A DNA stretch of 64,000 nt from Aphanothece sacrum FPU1 (GTDB lineage: Bacteria; Cyanobacteriota; Cyanobacteriia; Cyanobacteriales; Microcystaceae), in the NCBI RefSeq assembly GCF_003864295.1, contig NZ_BDQK01000013.1, positions 186,001 to 250,000 on the forward strand. The letters are read 5' to 3'. Positions 27,643 to 36,988 of the stretch are shown here, in pieces. The position numbers were made by a program, and so were the translations under genes. Numbering within the stretch: the stretch's first letter is position 1; every line of letters begins with the position of its first letter. The notes beneath the pieces are model-generated. The model was not told where the DNA came from. It did not search any database and was given only the letters and a program-made list of their open reading frames with translations.

Positions 27643-29568
27643 ATGAACCAATCAACAAAGCAAGCAACCCCCGTAAAGGAATTACCCCTTTACCATCAAT
27701 GGACCCAAAAGCTAAGTCATTTTCCTTGGCAAGTGTGGGCCCTCAGCTTAATTGTGGTATCAGGAACCGTTGGTTTTACTGCCACCTCCCTCCTATTGAG
27801 ACTGCCAAAATCTCCTCAATGTGTCCGAATGTTTTGGCCCATTGCCTCAGCCTCAACTCGTTTATATTGCGCTCAACTTGAAGCAGATAAAGGAACTGTA
27901 GATAGTTTACTGCAAGCGATTAAATTAGTAGAAGCCTTACCCTCTGACCATCCTCTACGGCACGATATTAACCGATTAGTAGAAGAGTGGGCCGTATCTA
28001 TTTTAGATATGGCTGAAGAAAAATTTCAAGACGGAAAACTAGAACAAGCTATTGAGATCGCCCGTAAAATTCCCGCTAACGTTCAAGTGTATCGAGTTGT
28101 TAACGAAAGAATTGAAAAGTGGCGCGGTATTTGGGAAGATGGGGAAGAAATTTTTGCCCAAGTAGAAGAAGAATTACGTGAATCTAACTGGAATCAGGCA
28201 TTTAGAGAAGCGGTTAAACTATTAAGTATTGAGAATACTTATTGGGCAACAAATAAATACGATGATACTATTAAACAAATTCAATTAGCCCAAGAAGAAA
28301 GTAGTCAACTGGATACAGCTTATCAAATATTGCGTCGAGGAGGCATTGATAACTGGTTAGCCGCAATCACCGAAGCTGAGAAAATCTCTCCTAAGAGTTA
28401 CGCTCATCGAGAAGCGCAAAATTTGATTACTAAAGCCAAAGATAAGATTGTTGACTACATAGATGGATTGGTTAATAATCGTAGCTGGCAGGCTCTTTTA
28501 GATACCGTAGAGAGATTACCTGAAACCCTATCTTTAAGTGATTATGTCAATGATTGGAAAACTTTAGCCAGCGCAGGGTTAGAAGCTGATCAGGGAACTG
28601 TAGAAAATCTCAAAACAGCCGTTACCACCCTACAAGAAATTGAGTCTGAACGTCCTCTATACGAAAAAGCCCAAGAATTAGTCACTCGTTGGACAGTTGA
28701 GATAGAAGATGTGGCCCATCTCGAAAAAGCGCGTAATTTAGCCCAAGGAGGCTCAATCAACGAATTAAATGGAGCGATCGCCTCAGCCCAATTAATTGCT
28801 TCAGCTAACCCTCGTTATCAAGAAGCGCAAAAAGAAATTCGAGATTGGACTTATAAAATTCAACTAATTGAAGATCAACCTGTATTAGATCAGGCAAGAG
28901 ATCTATCCCGTAGTGATACTATCCCAGCTTTAACAGAGGCGATCGCCCAAGCTCAACAAATTGGCAAAAATCGGGCCTTGTCTGGGGAAGCTCAACAAGA
29001 GATCCGCAAATGGCGTTTTAGTATTGAGACACAAGAAGATCAACCCTTACTCGATCAGGCGATCTCCCTGGGCAACAGCAGAGACTACGAGTCCGCCATT
29101 CGTGCCGCTCAACAAATTAGACAAGGAAAATCTTTGTACCAAGAAGCTCAAACCAAAATCGGACAATGGCGACGAGAAACTCGCGCTCAAAGAAATCTGC
29201 AAGAAGCTTATTTAATAGCGGATGCAAGAACCCCCCAAGCCTTAGTATCAGCCATCTCTGTTGTGCGCAGAATTCCTTCCTCAACGGATGCGAGTAGTCA
29301 AGTGCAACAAGCTTTAAACCGTTGGGCTTATCAACTCCTTTCTATCGCTCAAGATCAGGCTAATCGTGCTTTATTGCAAGAAGCGATCAATCTTGCTCGC
29401 ATGGTTCCGGCTGAAAGTACGGCTTATCAATCAGCGATCGCACAAATTGATATCTGGAAAAAGTTACTACAACCTGCCGTGACTCAACCTTTACCCCAGT
29501 CTTCTCAATCTAATCCTTTAGTAGAGACTAATTATAACAATTATGGCGGATTTAATCAGCAAAATTAA
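27643..29568 (+). CDS. Membrane-anchored helical repeat protein
   Basis: Start chosen at ATG 27643 (MNQSTKQATPVKELPLYHQW) rather than the in-frame GTG 45 bases upstream. One N-terminal membrane segment (VWALSLIVVSGTVGFTATSLLL) precedes about 580 residues of degenerate helical repeats, each carrying an [AL]..A..I pattern followed by Y.EAQ..I..W (e.g. ANPRYQEAQKEIRDWTYKI). It ends in a Gln/Asn-rich tail. Such proteins are often annotated as chromosome-segregation ATPases in cyanobacteria, but no ATPase motif is present. It probably works with the TPR protein downstream. Confidence 0.7.
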   Translation: MNQSTKQATPVKELPLYHQWTQKLSHFPWQVWALSLIVVSGTVGFTATSLLLRLPKSPQCVRMFWPIASASTRLYCAQLEADKGTVDSLLQAIKLVEALPSDHPLRHDINRLVEEWAVSILDMAEEKFQDGKLEQAIEIARKIPANVQVYRVVNERIEKWRGIWEDGEEIFAQVEEELRESNWNQAFREAVKLLSIENTYWATNKYDDTIKQIQLAQEESSQLDTAYQILRRGGIDNWLAAITEAEKISPKSYAHREAQNLITKAKDKIVDYIDGLVNNRSWQALLDTVERLPETLSLSDYVNDWKTLASAGLEADQGTVENLKTAVTTLQEIESERPLYEKAQELVTRWTVEIEDVAHLEKARNLAQGGSINELNGAIASAQLIASANPRYQEAQKEIRDWTYKIQLIEDQPVLDQARDLSRSDTIPALTEAIAQAQQIGKNRALSGEAQQEIRKWRFSIETQEDQPLLDQAISLGNSRDYESAIRAAQQIRQGKSLYQEAQTKIGQWRRETRAQRNLQEAYLIADARTPQALVSAISVVRRIPSSTDASSQVQQALNRWAYQLLSIAQDQANRALLQEAINLARMVPAESTAYQSAIAQIDIWKKLLQPAVTQPLPQSSQSNPLVETNYNNYGGFNQQN

Positions 29569-29579
29569 TTACCAAAAAT

Positions 29580-29730
29580 TCGTAGGGGCGGGTTTTTTAC
29601 ATCAATTAATGATTCTCACAAAAAACTAGATCAACCCGCCGGAGGCTGTAAAATTAATCAATGAATACAGGCTAAAGCCTTATTCTATAAGAACAAAGGC
29701 TGTCTACACAGCCTAATTCTAATATCCATT
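29580..29730. repeat. Two dispersed repeats in one gap
   Basis: First a GTAGGGGCGGGTTTTTTACAT element (from 29581) ending in CAACCCGCC near 29639. Then a copy of the hairpin family: AGGCTAAAGCCT mini-stem (29670-29681) and AGGCTGT (29697-29703) / ACAGCCT (29708-29714) with CTAC loop. Confidence 0.8.
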
Positions 29731-29765
29731 GTCAATTATCCATTGATAATATCACCCTTAAAACC

Positions 29766-30599
29766 ATGAAAGTTTCTAAAACAAAGCAAAGTCGCTGGAT
29801 CTATACCACCTTAATTTTAATGGTATTAGCTCTGATTTCTTTTTCTATTCTGCCCTTAGTCAGTAGTATTGTACAAGCTCGTCAACCGGATAATTCTGGT
29901 TTAATGGCCACAGAAAAAGCTAGATTAGACAATGAAGTGTTAGGTTATCAATTGGTTTTAGAACGAGAACCAGATAACCCTAATGCGTTGCAAGGACTTC
30001 TGGAAGCAAAACTCAGACAAGGAAATCTCTCAGGCGCGATCGCCCCTTTAGAAAGATTAGCTCAAATTAAAGCTCAACAGCCCGATTATGGCATTTTATT
30101 AGCCCAAGCCAAACAACAACTCAAAGATTATGAAGGGGCGATTATTGCTTATCAGGGAATTTTAGCAGCTAATCCTGGAGAAATTCGGGCTTTAAAGGGA
30201 ATGGTAGATCTGTTAATATCACAAAATCGCTCTCAAGATGCGGTTAATCTGGTGCAAAATACCCTTAACCAAGTATTACAAGAACAGTCTAATAATCCCC
30301 AAGGGACTAGCGCATTTAATCTTACCTCCCTTCAATTACTGTTAGGGGAGATTTATACTCAAAAAAATCGCTATGATGCAGCTACGACAATCTACAATCA
30401 AGCCATAAAAGCTGATCCTAATGATTTTCGTCCTATTTTAGCCAAAGCCATGCTCCAACGACAACAGGGGAAAGAAACCGAAGCTCAAACTCTGTTAAAA
30501 CAGGCGATTGTTTTGGCCCCTGTGTCCTATAAAGAACAAATTAAAGCGATCGCCTTAGAAAAACCCCAGATTACAAGTCAACCCTCAATCGATAAATGA
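29766..30599 (+). CDS. TPR-repeat protein with N-terminal membrane segment
   Basis: 277 residues. One membrane helix (TTLILMVLALISFSILPLVSSIV) is followed by about five TPR units with the usual GA/Y/P pattern (e.g. DYEGAIIAYQGILAANPGEIRALKGMVDLL and RYDAATTIYNQAIKADPNDFRPILAKAML). It is probably a scaffold anchored in the plasma or thylakoid membrane. It is on the same strand as the helical repeat protein upstream, about 200 bp apart. Confidence 0.82.
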   Translation: MKVSKTKQSRWIYTTLILMVLALISFSILPLVSSIVQARQPDNSGLMATEKARLDNEVLGYQLVLEREPDNPNALQGLLEAKLRQGNLSGAIAPLERLAQIKAQQPDYGILLAQAKQQLKDYEGAIIAYQGILAANPGEIRALKGMVDLLISQNRSQDAVNLVQNTLNQVLQEQSNNPQGTSAFNLTSLQLLLGEIYTQKNRYDAATTIYNQAIKADPNDFRPILAKAMLQRQQGKETEAQTLLKQAIVLAPVSYKEQIKAIALEKPQITSQPSIDK

Positions 30600-30609
30600 T
30601 CGGCCGTAC

Positions 30610-30834
30610 CTAACCCCCAACAACCTCCATATATTGACTTTCGAGTAAAAAAGTTCCTTGAGGAAAGTGAACTCCCCAATAACCCCCCGGACGGCGATCC
30701 ATAACGGTTCCTTCTGCCCCAATGTCTAAAATATCGGCCGGGCGCAGCATGGGCATAGGATCAGCCGTTTTTAGGTAAGGGGGTTGAGTAAGGAGACGAA
30801 TAATACTACCTACAGCAATTTCTGTTTTATTCAT
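30610..30834 (-). CDS. sipA: SipA, NblS-interacting regulatory protein (DUF3148)
   Basis: 74 codons from ATG 30834. An upstream in-frame ATG at 30846 would add four residues. Strong family match: KTADPMPMLRPADILDIGAEGTV..RRPGGYWGVHF..GTFLLESQY. SipA is a small SH3-like beta-barrel protein of cyanobacteria that binds the high-light/stress histidine kinase NblS. Unusually, its start lies inside the last codons of the upstream A-T-TE synthetase gene (overlap 8 nt), so it is translationally and probably transcriptionally tied to the biosynthetic operon unless an internal promoter exists. Confidence 0.9.
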   Translation of the reverse strand: MNKTEIAVGSIIRLLTQPPYLKTADPMPMLRPADILDIGAEGTVMDRRPGGYWGVHFPQGTFLLESQYMEVVGG

Positions 30835-33457
30835 ATGGTTTGTCAAATTTGTTGATTAATTCTTTCAATGTACCCGTTGAGCCAATCTCTTTCTCCAAAG
30901 TCCAATCAATACAATCCCTTAATTTTTCAGCTAATTCCTTCACATGAGGTTTTTTCAAGAGAGAGATGTGATCTGCGTACACATAGTGAAACTTTAATCC
31001 TTTAGTCATTAAAGAACCCCAACCAATTTTAGCATTCCAATATTGATTTTGGTGCTTATCTTCTTGATTAGTTGAAAATACAAGAACTTGACCTGGGTAG
31101 GATAGTGGCACGTAATTATTGTAAGCCTGTAAATGCGCTATTTTAATAGATTGGGGCGTTTCAGGCTGGATAGCTCGTTCAAAATCTTTATTAGGCTTTT
31201 GACTCATTATCTTTTTAATCTTTTTCAAAAGATAAGTAGGACCAATTTGGAAAAGGAGTACTAAGTGATGAAACAACTTCTCCTTTATAGATATTGGTTT
31301 ATAATATGGTATAGGATCGAAAAAAACTAGCAGAGCTACTTTCTGGTTTTTCGTGAGAAGTTGTTGAGCTATTTCAAAGGCAACTAAGCTTCCAAAACAG
31401 TAGCCTCCTAGAAAATAAGGACCTTCTGGTTGTATGGTAAAAATTTCTTCCAGATAATGAGTAGCCATATCTTCTATACAACTATAAGGTTTCTGTTGAC
31501 CATCTACACCTTTAGCTTGTAATCCATAAAAAGGCTGATCTGAACCCAGTTCATTAGCTAAAGGATAAAAGTTGAGAATATTTCCGCCACCCCCGTGTAC
31601 GCAAAAGAACGGAGGTTTACTTCCATTTGGCTGAATTGGTATTAAGGCAGACCATGGCAGGGATTTTCCTTTCTGCTGCACAAGATTGGCCAATTCTTCA
31701 ACAGTTGGGGCTTGGAAAAGAGTGGCTAAGGGCAGGGTTTTGGCCATAGTCTTCTCAATTTGGGCTAATAGCTTGACCGCCAGCAGGGAGTGTCCTCCCA
31801 GGTCAAAGAAATTATCCTTCACGCCGATGGGCTGGATGTCCAGAACTTTTTCCCAAATTTTGGTCAGTTGCAGTTCTACTTCATCCCTTGGAGCAACAAA
31901 ATTTTGTTGTATCAAGGTTGTCCAATCGACTTTAGGTAAAGATTTTAAATCAATTTTTCCACTAGCAGTAAGTGGAAAAGAATCCAAGCAAACAAAAGCT
32001 GAAGGAATTTGATAATGAGGTAATCTTTCCTTTAAAAATTCTCTTAATTGTTGAGGATAAATATTCTGATTATTAATAGGGACAAAATAAGATACTATTT
32101 TCTTATCTTCTAAGGTATTTTCTTGAGTAATTACTAATGTTTGTTTGATTTTAGGATGTTCTTTTAAATTTGCTTCTATTTCTCCTAACTCTATCCGAAA
32201 ACCTCTGATCTTAACCATTAAATCTTTTCGGCTTACGATTTCTAAGTAACCATCTGAATTGATTCTACCCAAATCACCAGTAAGATAAATACGAGAGTCT
32301 TTATCATTAGGAACTGGTAAAAATTTTTCTTTTGTTAATTGGGGATTTTGCCAATAACCAGGGGAAAGATAACTACTTTTAACAGCTATTTCTCCTACTT
32401 CATTAACGTCTAAATTTTGTCCTTGTTCATCCAAAATTTTAACTTCTTTTATTGGATAACCAGCAGGAATAATCTTACTAGATATCAAACTATTACGTTG
32501 TAAGTAAATGATAGCTATACCATTAGTTTCTGATGAACCATAACCATGCTTTAAAATACAATTACTAGAAACTTTTTGCCAAAACCTTTCTACTTCTTTT
32601 GTGTATAATTTATCTGTTACAATCATTATTTGACGAAGGCAAGAAAAAAATGTGGTTTTGTCAAGACTATCTATTAATTGATAAAATACTTGGCTAGTAC
32701 ATATAAAATAGTTAATCTTGTTTTCTTGTAACCAATCTTTTAAAGGAAAATGTGCTAATTTTGAAAAGTTATAAGTAACTAAAGTACCACCATTTAATAA
32801 ACAAGTTAAGATAGCATTAAGCGATCCTGAAAAACTATAGTTGAGTAAAGTTGTCAAACTATCACCTACTTGTATCTTATCTTTATTGCTAGTATTATAG
32901 ATATGATCAAGATAAAAAGAATGAGTAGTAATTATACCTTTGGGTTTACCTGTTGAACCAGAGGTAAAAACAAGACTAGCTATAGCATTTGGAGCAATAA
33001 AAAATCCCAAATTATCCTCATTTATATAAGGGTTTAAAGTATCTATATTAATTATGTTGATATTATTTTCCGCTAAGTTATTGGCTAATGTTAAGTTGTT
33101 GAAGTTGGTAATTATTAACTTTGCTTTGCTTTCATCACAAATAATTTTTAATCGCTCTTGAGGTGATTGAGAATCTAAAATAGTATAAAAATTTCTTGTT
33201 TTTAAAATTGCCAAAATACTAGTAATAATAGATATTTCATGATCCAATAGGATAATAGTTGATTGATTTTCTAAATGATAATCTTTTAAGATTGATCTAG
33301 CTAATTGATTAGCTTTTTTATTGAGATTTTCATAATTTATCGTTTCATTTTCTGTTTTAATAGCTATTTGTTGGGAACAAAAATTTGCTACTTTTTCAAA
33401 GCGATCACTAATAGATCCTTCTATTTCTTGTTTGCTAAATTCAATAATTTGTTTCAT
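30827..33457 (-). CDS. Mono-modular A-T-TE nonribosomal synthetase
   Basis: 876 residues: adenylation (about 1-520), thiolation (about 535-610) and thioesterase (about 625-865), with no condensation domain. A-domain cores seen: LVFTSGSTGKPKGI (A3), GYGSSETNG (A5), YLTGDLGRINSDGYLEIVSRKD (A7/A8, here listed in part), and TASGKIDLKSLP (A10 Lys). At A4 the motif reads SFSGSLN where amino-acid-activating domains have FDxS, so the Asp that binds the alpha-amino group is Ser210. The phosphopantetheine site is LGGHSL (Ser557). The thioesterase elbow is GGYCFGS, with Cys687 in the nucleophile position. It is the last gene of the cluster and overlaps sipA. It probably activates a 2-oxo, hydroxy or aryl acid (inference). 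Confidence 0.9.
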   Translation of the reverse strand: MKQIIEFSKQEIEGSISDRFEKVANFCSQQIAIKTENETINYENLNKKANQLARSILKDYHLENQSTIILLDHEISIITSILAILKTRNFYTILDSQSPQERLKIICDESKAKLIITNFNNLTLANNLAENNINIINIDTLNPYINEDNLGFFIAPNAIASLVFTSGSTGKPKGIITTHSFYLDHIYNTSNKDKIQVGDSLTTLLNYSFSGSLNAILTCLLNGGTLVTYNFSKLAHFPLKDWLQENKINYFICTSQVFYQLIDSLDKTTFFSCLRQIMIVTDKLYTKEVERFWQKVSSNCILKHGYGSSETNGIAIIYLQRNSLISSKIIPAGYPIKEVKILDEQGQNLDVNEVGEIAVKSSYLSPGYWQNPQLTKEKFLPVPNDKDSRIYLTGDLGRINSDGYLEIVSRKDLMVKIRGFRIELGEIEANLKEHPKIKQTLVITQENTLEDKKIVSYFVPINNQNIYPQQLREFLKERLPHYQIPSAFVCLDSFPLTASGKIDLKSLPKVDWTTLIQQNFVAPRDEVELQLTKIWEKVLDIQPIGVKDNFFDLGGHSLLAVKLLAQIEKTMAKTLPLATLFQAPTVEELANLVQQKGKSLPWSALIPIQPNGSKPPFFCVHGGGGNILNFYPLANELGSDQPFYGLQAKGVDGQQKPYSCIEDMATHYLEEIFTIQPEGPYFLGGYCFGSLVAFEIAQQLLTKNQKVALLVFFDPIPYYKPISIKEKLFHHLVLLFQIGPTYLLKKIKKIMSQKPNKDFERAIQPETPQSIKIAHLQAYNNYVPLSYPGQVLVFSTNQEDKHQNQYWNAKIGWGSLMTKGLKFHYVYADHISLLKKPHVKELAEKLRDCIDWTLEKEIGSTGTLKELINKFDKPYE

Positions 33458-33516
33458 AATTAATTTGGTGATGTTTTAAGTATTGAAATTTGTTTAGGAT
33501 AAGCTTAATATTTTCT

Positions 33517-34905
33517 TTATTTCTTTTGAATCTTTCTTAAGTAAAAATTAAACCAAATATCTACATCTCTGATTAGAGGATAGAATACAGCCAAGCGAAA
33601 ACTACCTTTTTGTAAATCTCTAAATATTTGATTAACAATCTTACGAATACTTAATTCTACTGATGCTGATTCATCAATAGCATCTAAACTATTTTCAAGG
33701 GAAATAAGTAAATCACTAGCAGAAACATCTCTAGATTTATTTATTGTCGTTGATCTAATTTTTTCAGCACAAGAATTAAGACTCATTACTACGGGTACTC
33801 CTTCAGGAATACGTCTAGTATGAATATATTTAGTAGGAATTTTAAAATCGGTATATTTTAGGATACCAATAATAAATAATTTGCCAATATTTCTTGAAAA
33901 ACTTTCAGCAGGACAAGTTCTGGGTGCAGTACCAAAGGGAAGAAAATTGTCTTTTCTTATCTGTTTTGCTGTAGCTTCTGCACTATTCTCATCCCATCGA
34001 TTTGGCTTGAATTCTTCTGGATTATCCCAATGTAACCGATGATTTTTATAAAAGTTTATATATAAAACTGAGTTTTTTTCAAAACTAATATCTTCACTGG
34101 TAAAAGTTTCACTAACTTGTCGATTAGTCTTACCAATGAGAGGAAATAAACGTAAGGATTCATTACAGACATAATCTAAATAATTATAGGTATCAATTTC
34201 TTCCCATTGAGGATACCAGTTTAATTTACTTACATATTCTTGTAAATTATTTTTAATCTCTTGTATTTGACATATTGGTACTAAAGTATGACAAATAAAT
34301 TCAAGTATTTGCACAACACCTGTATGAAAAAAAACACCTCCAATATGTTTAGCCAAAATTTCGTTGTCAAGTTCTTCTAAATCTTTTTTCTGAAAAAAAC
34401 TACAAAAATGTTGACTTTTTACTTGTTCTTTAATATCTTCATACATCTTTCTCCGAATGGAATGAGAACGTAAGGCTGTACCTTTAAGAGTATCATGCAA
34501 ATTTTCTATTGCTTTACTATAGATTGATAATTGTTTTGAACTAATATTTTCTTTAAATAATAGCTTAAACATTACCACAATCATCAAAGGACGAATCTCG
34601 GTAAATAAATTAGTAATCTGAATTGGTTGTTGCCGGTTTTTGACCCAATTTTCTAAGGTTTCCCAGACTACTTCTGCTATTTCTTCCCTAGAAAGCGATC
34701 GCAAAATCGAGAAAGTAATCCGAGATAATTTTTTATGAAACTCTCCTGATTCAAGACTTTCTTGATGAATTTCTCCATAAGGTGACTGAAAATAACGAAT
34801 TGCTTCACGGTAATAATTATCCCCTCGCAATTGAACTAAGGGATTTTCTAAAAGACTTTTCATCTTTTCACCGGAGATTTTGTCATTAGGTATTTCTCTG
34901 TCCAT
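33517..34905 (-). CDS. Cytochrome P450
   Basis: 462 residues. The haem-thiolate region FLPFGTAPRTCPAESFSRN has Cys331 as ligand, the K-helix is NESLRLFPLIGK (ExxR), and the PERF-like stretch is PEEFKPNRW. The I-helix reads GGVFFHTGVVQ, without the common AGxDT, so oxygen activation may be non-standard. About 80 residues extend beyond the haem domain (SLENSLDAIDESASVELSIRK onward), longer than usual and unrecognised. It lies 59 bp upstream of the synthetase and 82 bp downstream of the amine-oxidase gene. Likely a tailoring oxidase of the pathway. Confidence 0.88.
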   Translation of the reverse strand: MDREIPNDKISGEKMKSLLENPLVQLRGDNYYREAIRYFQSPYGEIHQESLESGEFHKKLSRITFSILRSLSREEIAEVVWETLENWVKNRQQPIQITNLFTEIRPLMIVVMFKLLFKENISSKQLSIYSKAIENLHDTLKGTALRSHSIRRKMYEDIKEQVKSQHFCSFFQKKDLEELDNEILAKHIGGVFFHTGVVQILEFICHTLVPICQIQEIKNNLQEYVSKLNWYPQWEEIDTYNYLDYVCNESLRLFPLIGKTNRQVSETFTSEDISFEKNSVLYINFYKNHRLHWDNPEEFKPNRWDENSAEATAKQIRKDNFLPFGTAPRTCPAESFSRNIGKLFIIGILKYTDFKIPTKYIHTRRIPEGVPVVMSLNSCAEKIRSTTINKSRDVSASDLLISLENSLDAIDESASVELSIRKIVNQIFRDLQKGSFRLAVFYPLIRDVDIWFNFYLRKIQKK

Positions 34906-34987
34906 AATTATAATTTTTAATAGTAATAATATAAAGAAAACTAAATTACAAAAATAAAAAATTTGTTTTGCTCAAAATACAAGTATT

Positions 34988-36388
34988 TTAGGTAGTATTA
35001 GTTAAATTATTAATTTCTGTTGCTGCACGATAACCAGATTCAATTGCTCCTTGTATCCAACCATGCCATGCTGAAGTATGTTCGCCAGCAAAATGTATTC
35101 TGCCTTCAGAACTAGCACTATGTGGTAAAAGTTGAGTAACTTGTCCTGTATTCAAGAAACTATGAGCTCCTAGTGCATATTCATCTTCATCCCAACAAAA
35201 TGAAAAACCTCCTTCAAGATAATCAATTAAACCTGGAAGCATAAATTTTAATTGCTTTTGAGCATAGTTTACTCTTTCTGATTCTATCATTGATGTTATT
35301 TTTTGTGAAGATGAACCTTTGAAATAAGAAACCAATATTCCTCTTTGTTGGGCAAGATCAAAGGTAGAATGCCAAAGTTCAGTAGGATAGTCTGCCAAAC
35401 CAAAACCATTGTAATTTTGCTCTAACCAATAACGCTTTCTTACTTGAAAGAAAACTCTCGATGCACTCATATAAGACATTTCCTGAATAGCTCTATTTTT
35501 AGCTTTAGATAATGAAGGAGATATGGCTAAATGACGCAGTACAGAAAAGGGAATTGTGCAAATTAAATAATCGGCACTAATTTTATGTTCAAAACCTCCT
35601 TTTTTATAAAAAACAATAACATTATTATGGTTTTGAACCAAAGAAAATACTTTTGCGCCATAAAAAATTTTATCTTGAAGATGTCTGGCAAAAGCTTTAG
35701 GTAATTGGTCAAAACCACCGACAATTTTAACCTTTTGATTTTCTTTAAGTCCAAAAGCTGTTAAGCGGAAAATTTCTAGAGCAGAGTATTTATCTTTGCT
35801 AAAATCCATGTGACCCAAGCCGAACATTTTTGATACATTTTTAGATATACCTTGAGAAATAAGGAACTCTTTTACTGTCATAAAATCATATTTTTTTAAA
35901 GAATCATAAGGCCAATTCAGTAAGGAAGGATCGCCCATTTCTGGAAAAAATGGACTAAAAACTTTGTGCCATAAATCTTTTAATGTCATGTTTTTTTCTT
36001 CTTCTGAAAAATCAAGAGGATATTGACCTAAAGTTACTTGTTTTTCATCACAAATTCTAATTCTTTGATTTTGACAATAATGAACAAAATCTAATTGCTC
36101 TGGATAAAAAGGAGATGTTTGTAGATTAAAATGTTTGATATAGTGGAAAACCCAATCATGATTACTGGGGATGCGTGCTGCTCCTGCTTCGGTATAAAGT
36201 TCATCAGCAAATTGTTCACGCAAAGTTTTTATACGTCCACCCGAACTCATTTTTGCTTCTAAAACTGTAACCTGATGTCCAACTTTGTTTAATTCGTAAG
36301 CTGCTGTTAATCCTGCTATTCCTGCTCCCAAAATCAACACCTTTTTAGAGTTATTTGTTTTTGTTAATGGTTTGATTAAAGTATTCAT
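34988..36388 (-). CDS. L-amino-acid-oxidase-like flavoprotein
   Basis: 466 residues of the FAD amine oxidase family. The FAD loop is VLILGAGIAGLTAAYELNKVGHQVTVLEA, with a GGRIKT Arg-Gly follow-on. EAGAARIPSNH matches the L-amino-acid oxidase stretch whose Arg binds the substrate carboxylate. The C-terminal FAD motif is IHFAGEHTSAWHGWIQGAIESGYRAATEI. These two features favour an L-amino-acid oxidase (2-oxo acid, ammonia and H2O2 products) over a monoamine oxidase or carotenoid desaturase. In the operon it would supply a 2-oxo acid to the A-T-TE protein; this link is inference. Confidence 0.85.
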   Translation of the reverse strand: MNTLIKPLTKTNNSKKVLILGAGIAGLTAAYELNKVGHQVTVLEAKMSSGGRIKTLREQFADELYTEAGAARIPSNHDWVFHYIKHFNLQTSPFYPEQLDFVHYCQNQRIRICDEKQVTLGQYPLDFSEEEKNMTLKDLWHKVFSPFFPEMGDPSLLNWPYDSLKKYDFMTVKEFLISQGISKNVSKMFGLGHMDFSKDKYSALEIFRLTAFGLKENQKVKIVGGFDQLPKAFARHLQDKIFYGAKVFSLVQNHNNVIVFYKKGGFEHKISADYLICTIPFSVLRHLAISPSLSKAKNRAIQEMSYMSASRVFFQVRKRYWLEQNYNGFGLADYPTELWHSTFDLAQQRGILVSYFKGSSSQKITSMIESERVNYAQKQLKFMLPGLIDYLEGGFSFCWDEDEYALGAHSFLNTGQVTQLLPHSASSEGRIHFAGEHTSAWHGWIQGAIESGYRAATEINNLTNTT

Positions 36389-36423
36389 AAATTATTGATT
36401 ATAATTATATATAAAAATAAGAT

Positions 36424-36981
36424 TTAACAAGAAAATTTAGCTTTGTTTCCTTTTAATAAACGTTGACGATTATTGGCAAATTTATCTAAAGTTTCAACGG
36501 CAGTTTTATTTGGACAAACTAAACTACCCATTTCTTCACCACCAAATTTTGAACACACTTTCCGATGAGATTCAGCAAGATTTTTATAAGCTATAATGAA
36601 CTCGTCATGATTTGGTTTAATTTCAAGCGGAATAGAGGAAAAAATTGGTTTTAATTGTTTCCAGAGTTCAATTAAAATAGCATGATCCCAAGACATTAAA
36701 CCACTAAAATCAGGGGATTTAACCCCAGGGGGATTCATAGTCGAACGGATATAATTTTGATAATGACTAGGATTAAAACTTCCAGTTAATTTCATCGCTG
36801 CACTAGAAGCTAACATGAGATTGGTTGCAGTTTTTAATTCTTTTTGGGCTAAGATTAAATCATTTTGTTTAATAGCTTCTTCAAATCTTTTTAAGCAAAT
36901 AGTCAATCCTTGAGTCATGACAAAAAATGACCAATGAAAGCCTTTCCAGATTCTTAAGGATTGAGTTTCTTCGTTTAACAT
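36424..36981 (-). CDS. Unrecognised 185-residue helical protein of the cluster
   Basis: I do not recognise this protein. It is predicted mostly helical, with conserved-looking aromatic and His residues (KGFHWSFFVMTQGL, GSFNPSHYQNYIRSTMNPPG, GLMSWDHAILIELWKQL). A HRKVC segment (His-x3-Cys) precedes KFGGEEMGSLVCPNKTA. The bundle of helices with His, plus an HxxxC, could suit a haem or metal site like those in tryptophan-dioxygenase-type enzymes, but this is speculation. It lies 8 bp downstream of the next unknown gene and 36 bp upstream of the oxidase, so it is clearly part of the operon. Confidence 0.75.
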   Translation of the reverse strand: MLNEETQSLRIWKGFHWSFFVMTQGLTICLKRFEEAIKQNDLILAQKELKTATNLMLASSAAMKLTGSFNPSHYQNYIRSTMNPPGVKSPDFSGLMSWDHAILIELWKQLKPIFSSIPLEIKPNHDEFIIAYKNLAESHRKVCSKFGGEEMGSLVCPNKTAVETLDKFANNRQRLLKGNKAKFSC

Positions 36982-36988
36982 TTTATAG

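Noticed and set aside
36424-36981. Firm call as a haem dioxygenase
   Set aside because: Only isolated His/Cys residues and helical character support it; no complete family motif could be recognised.
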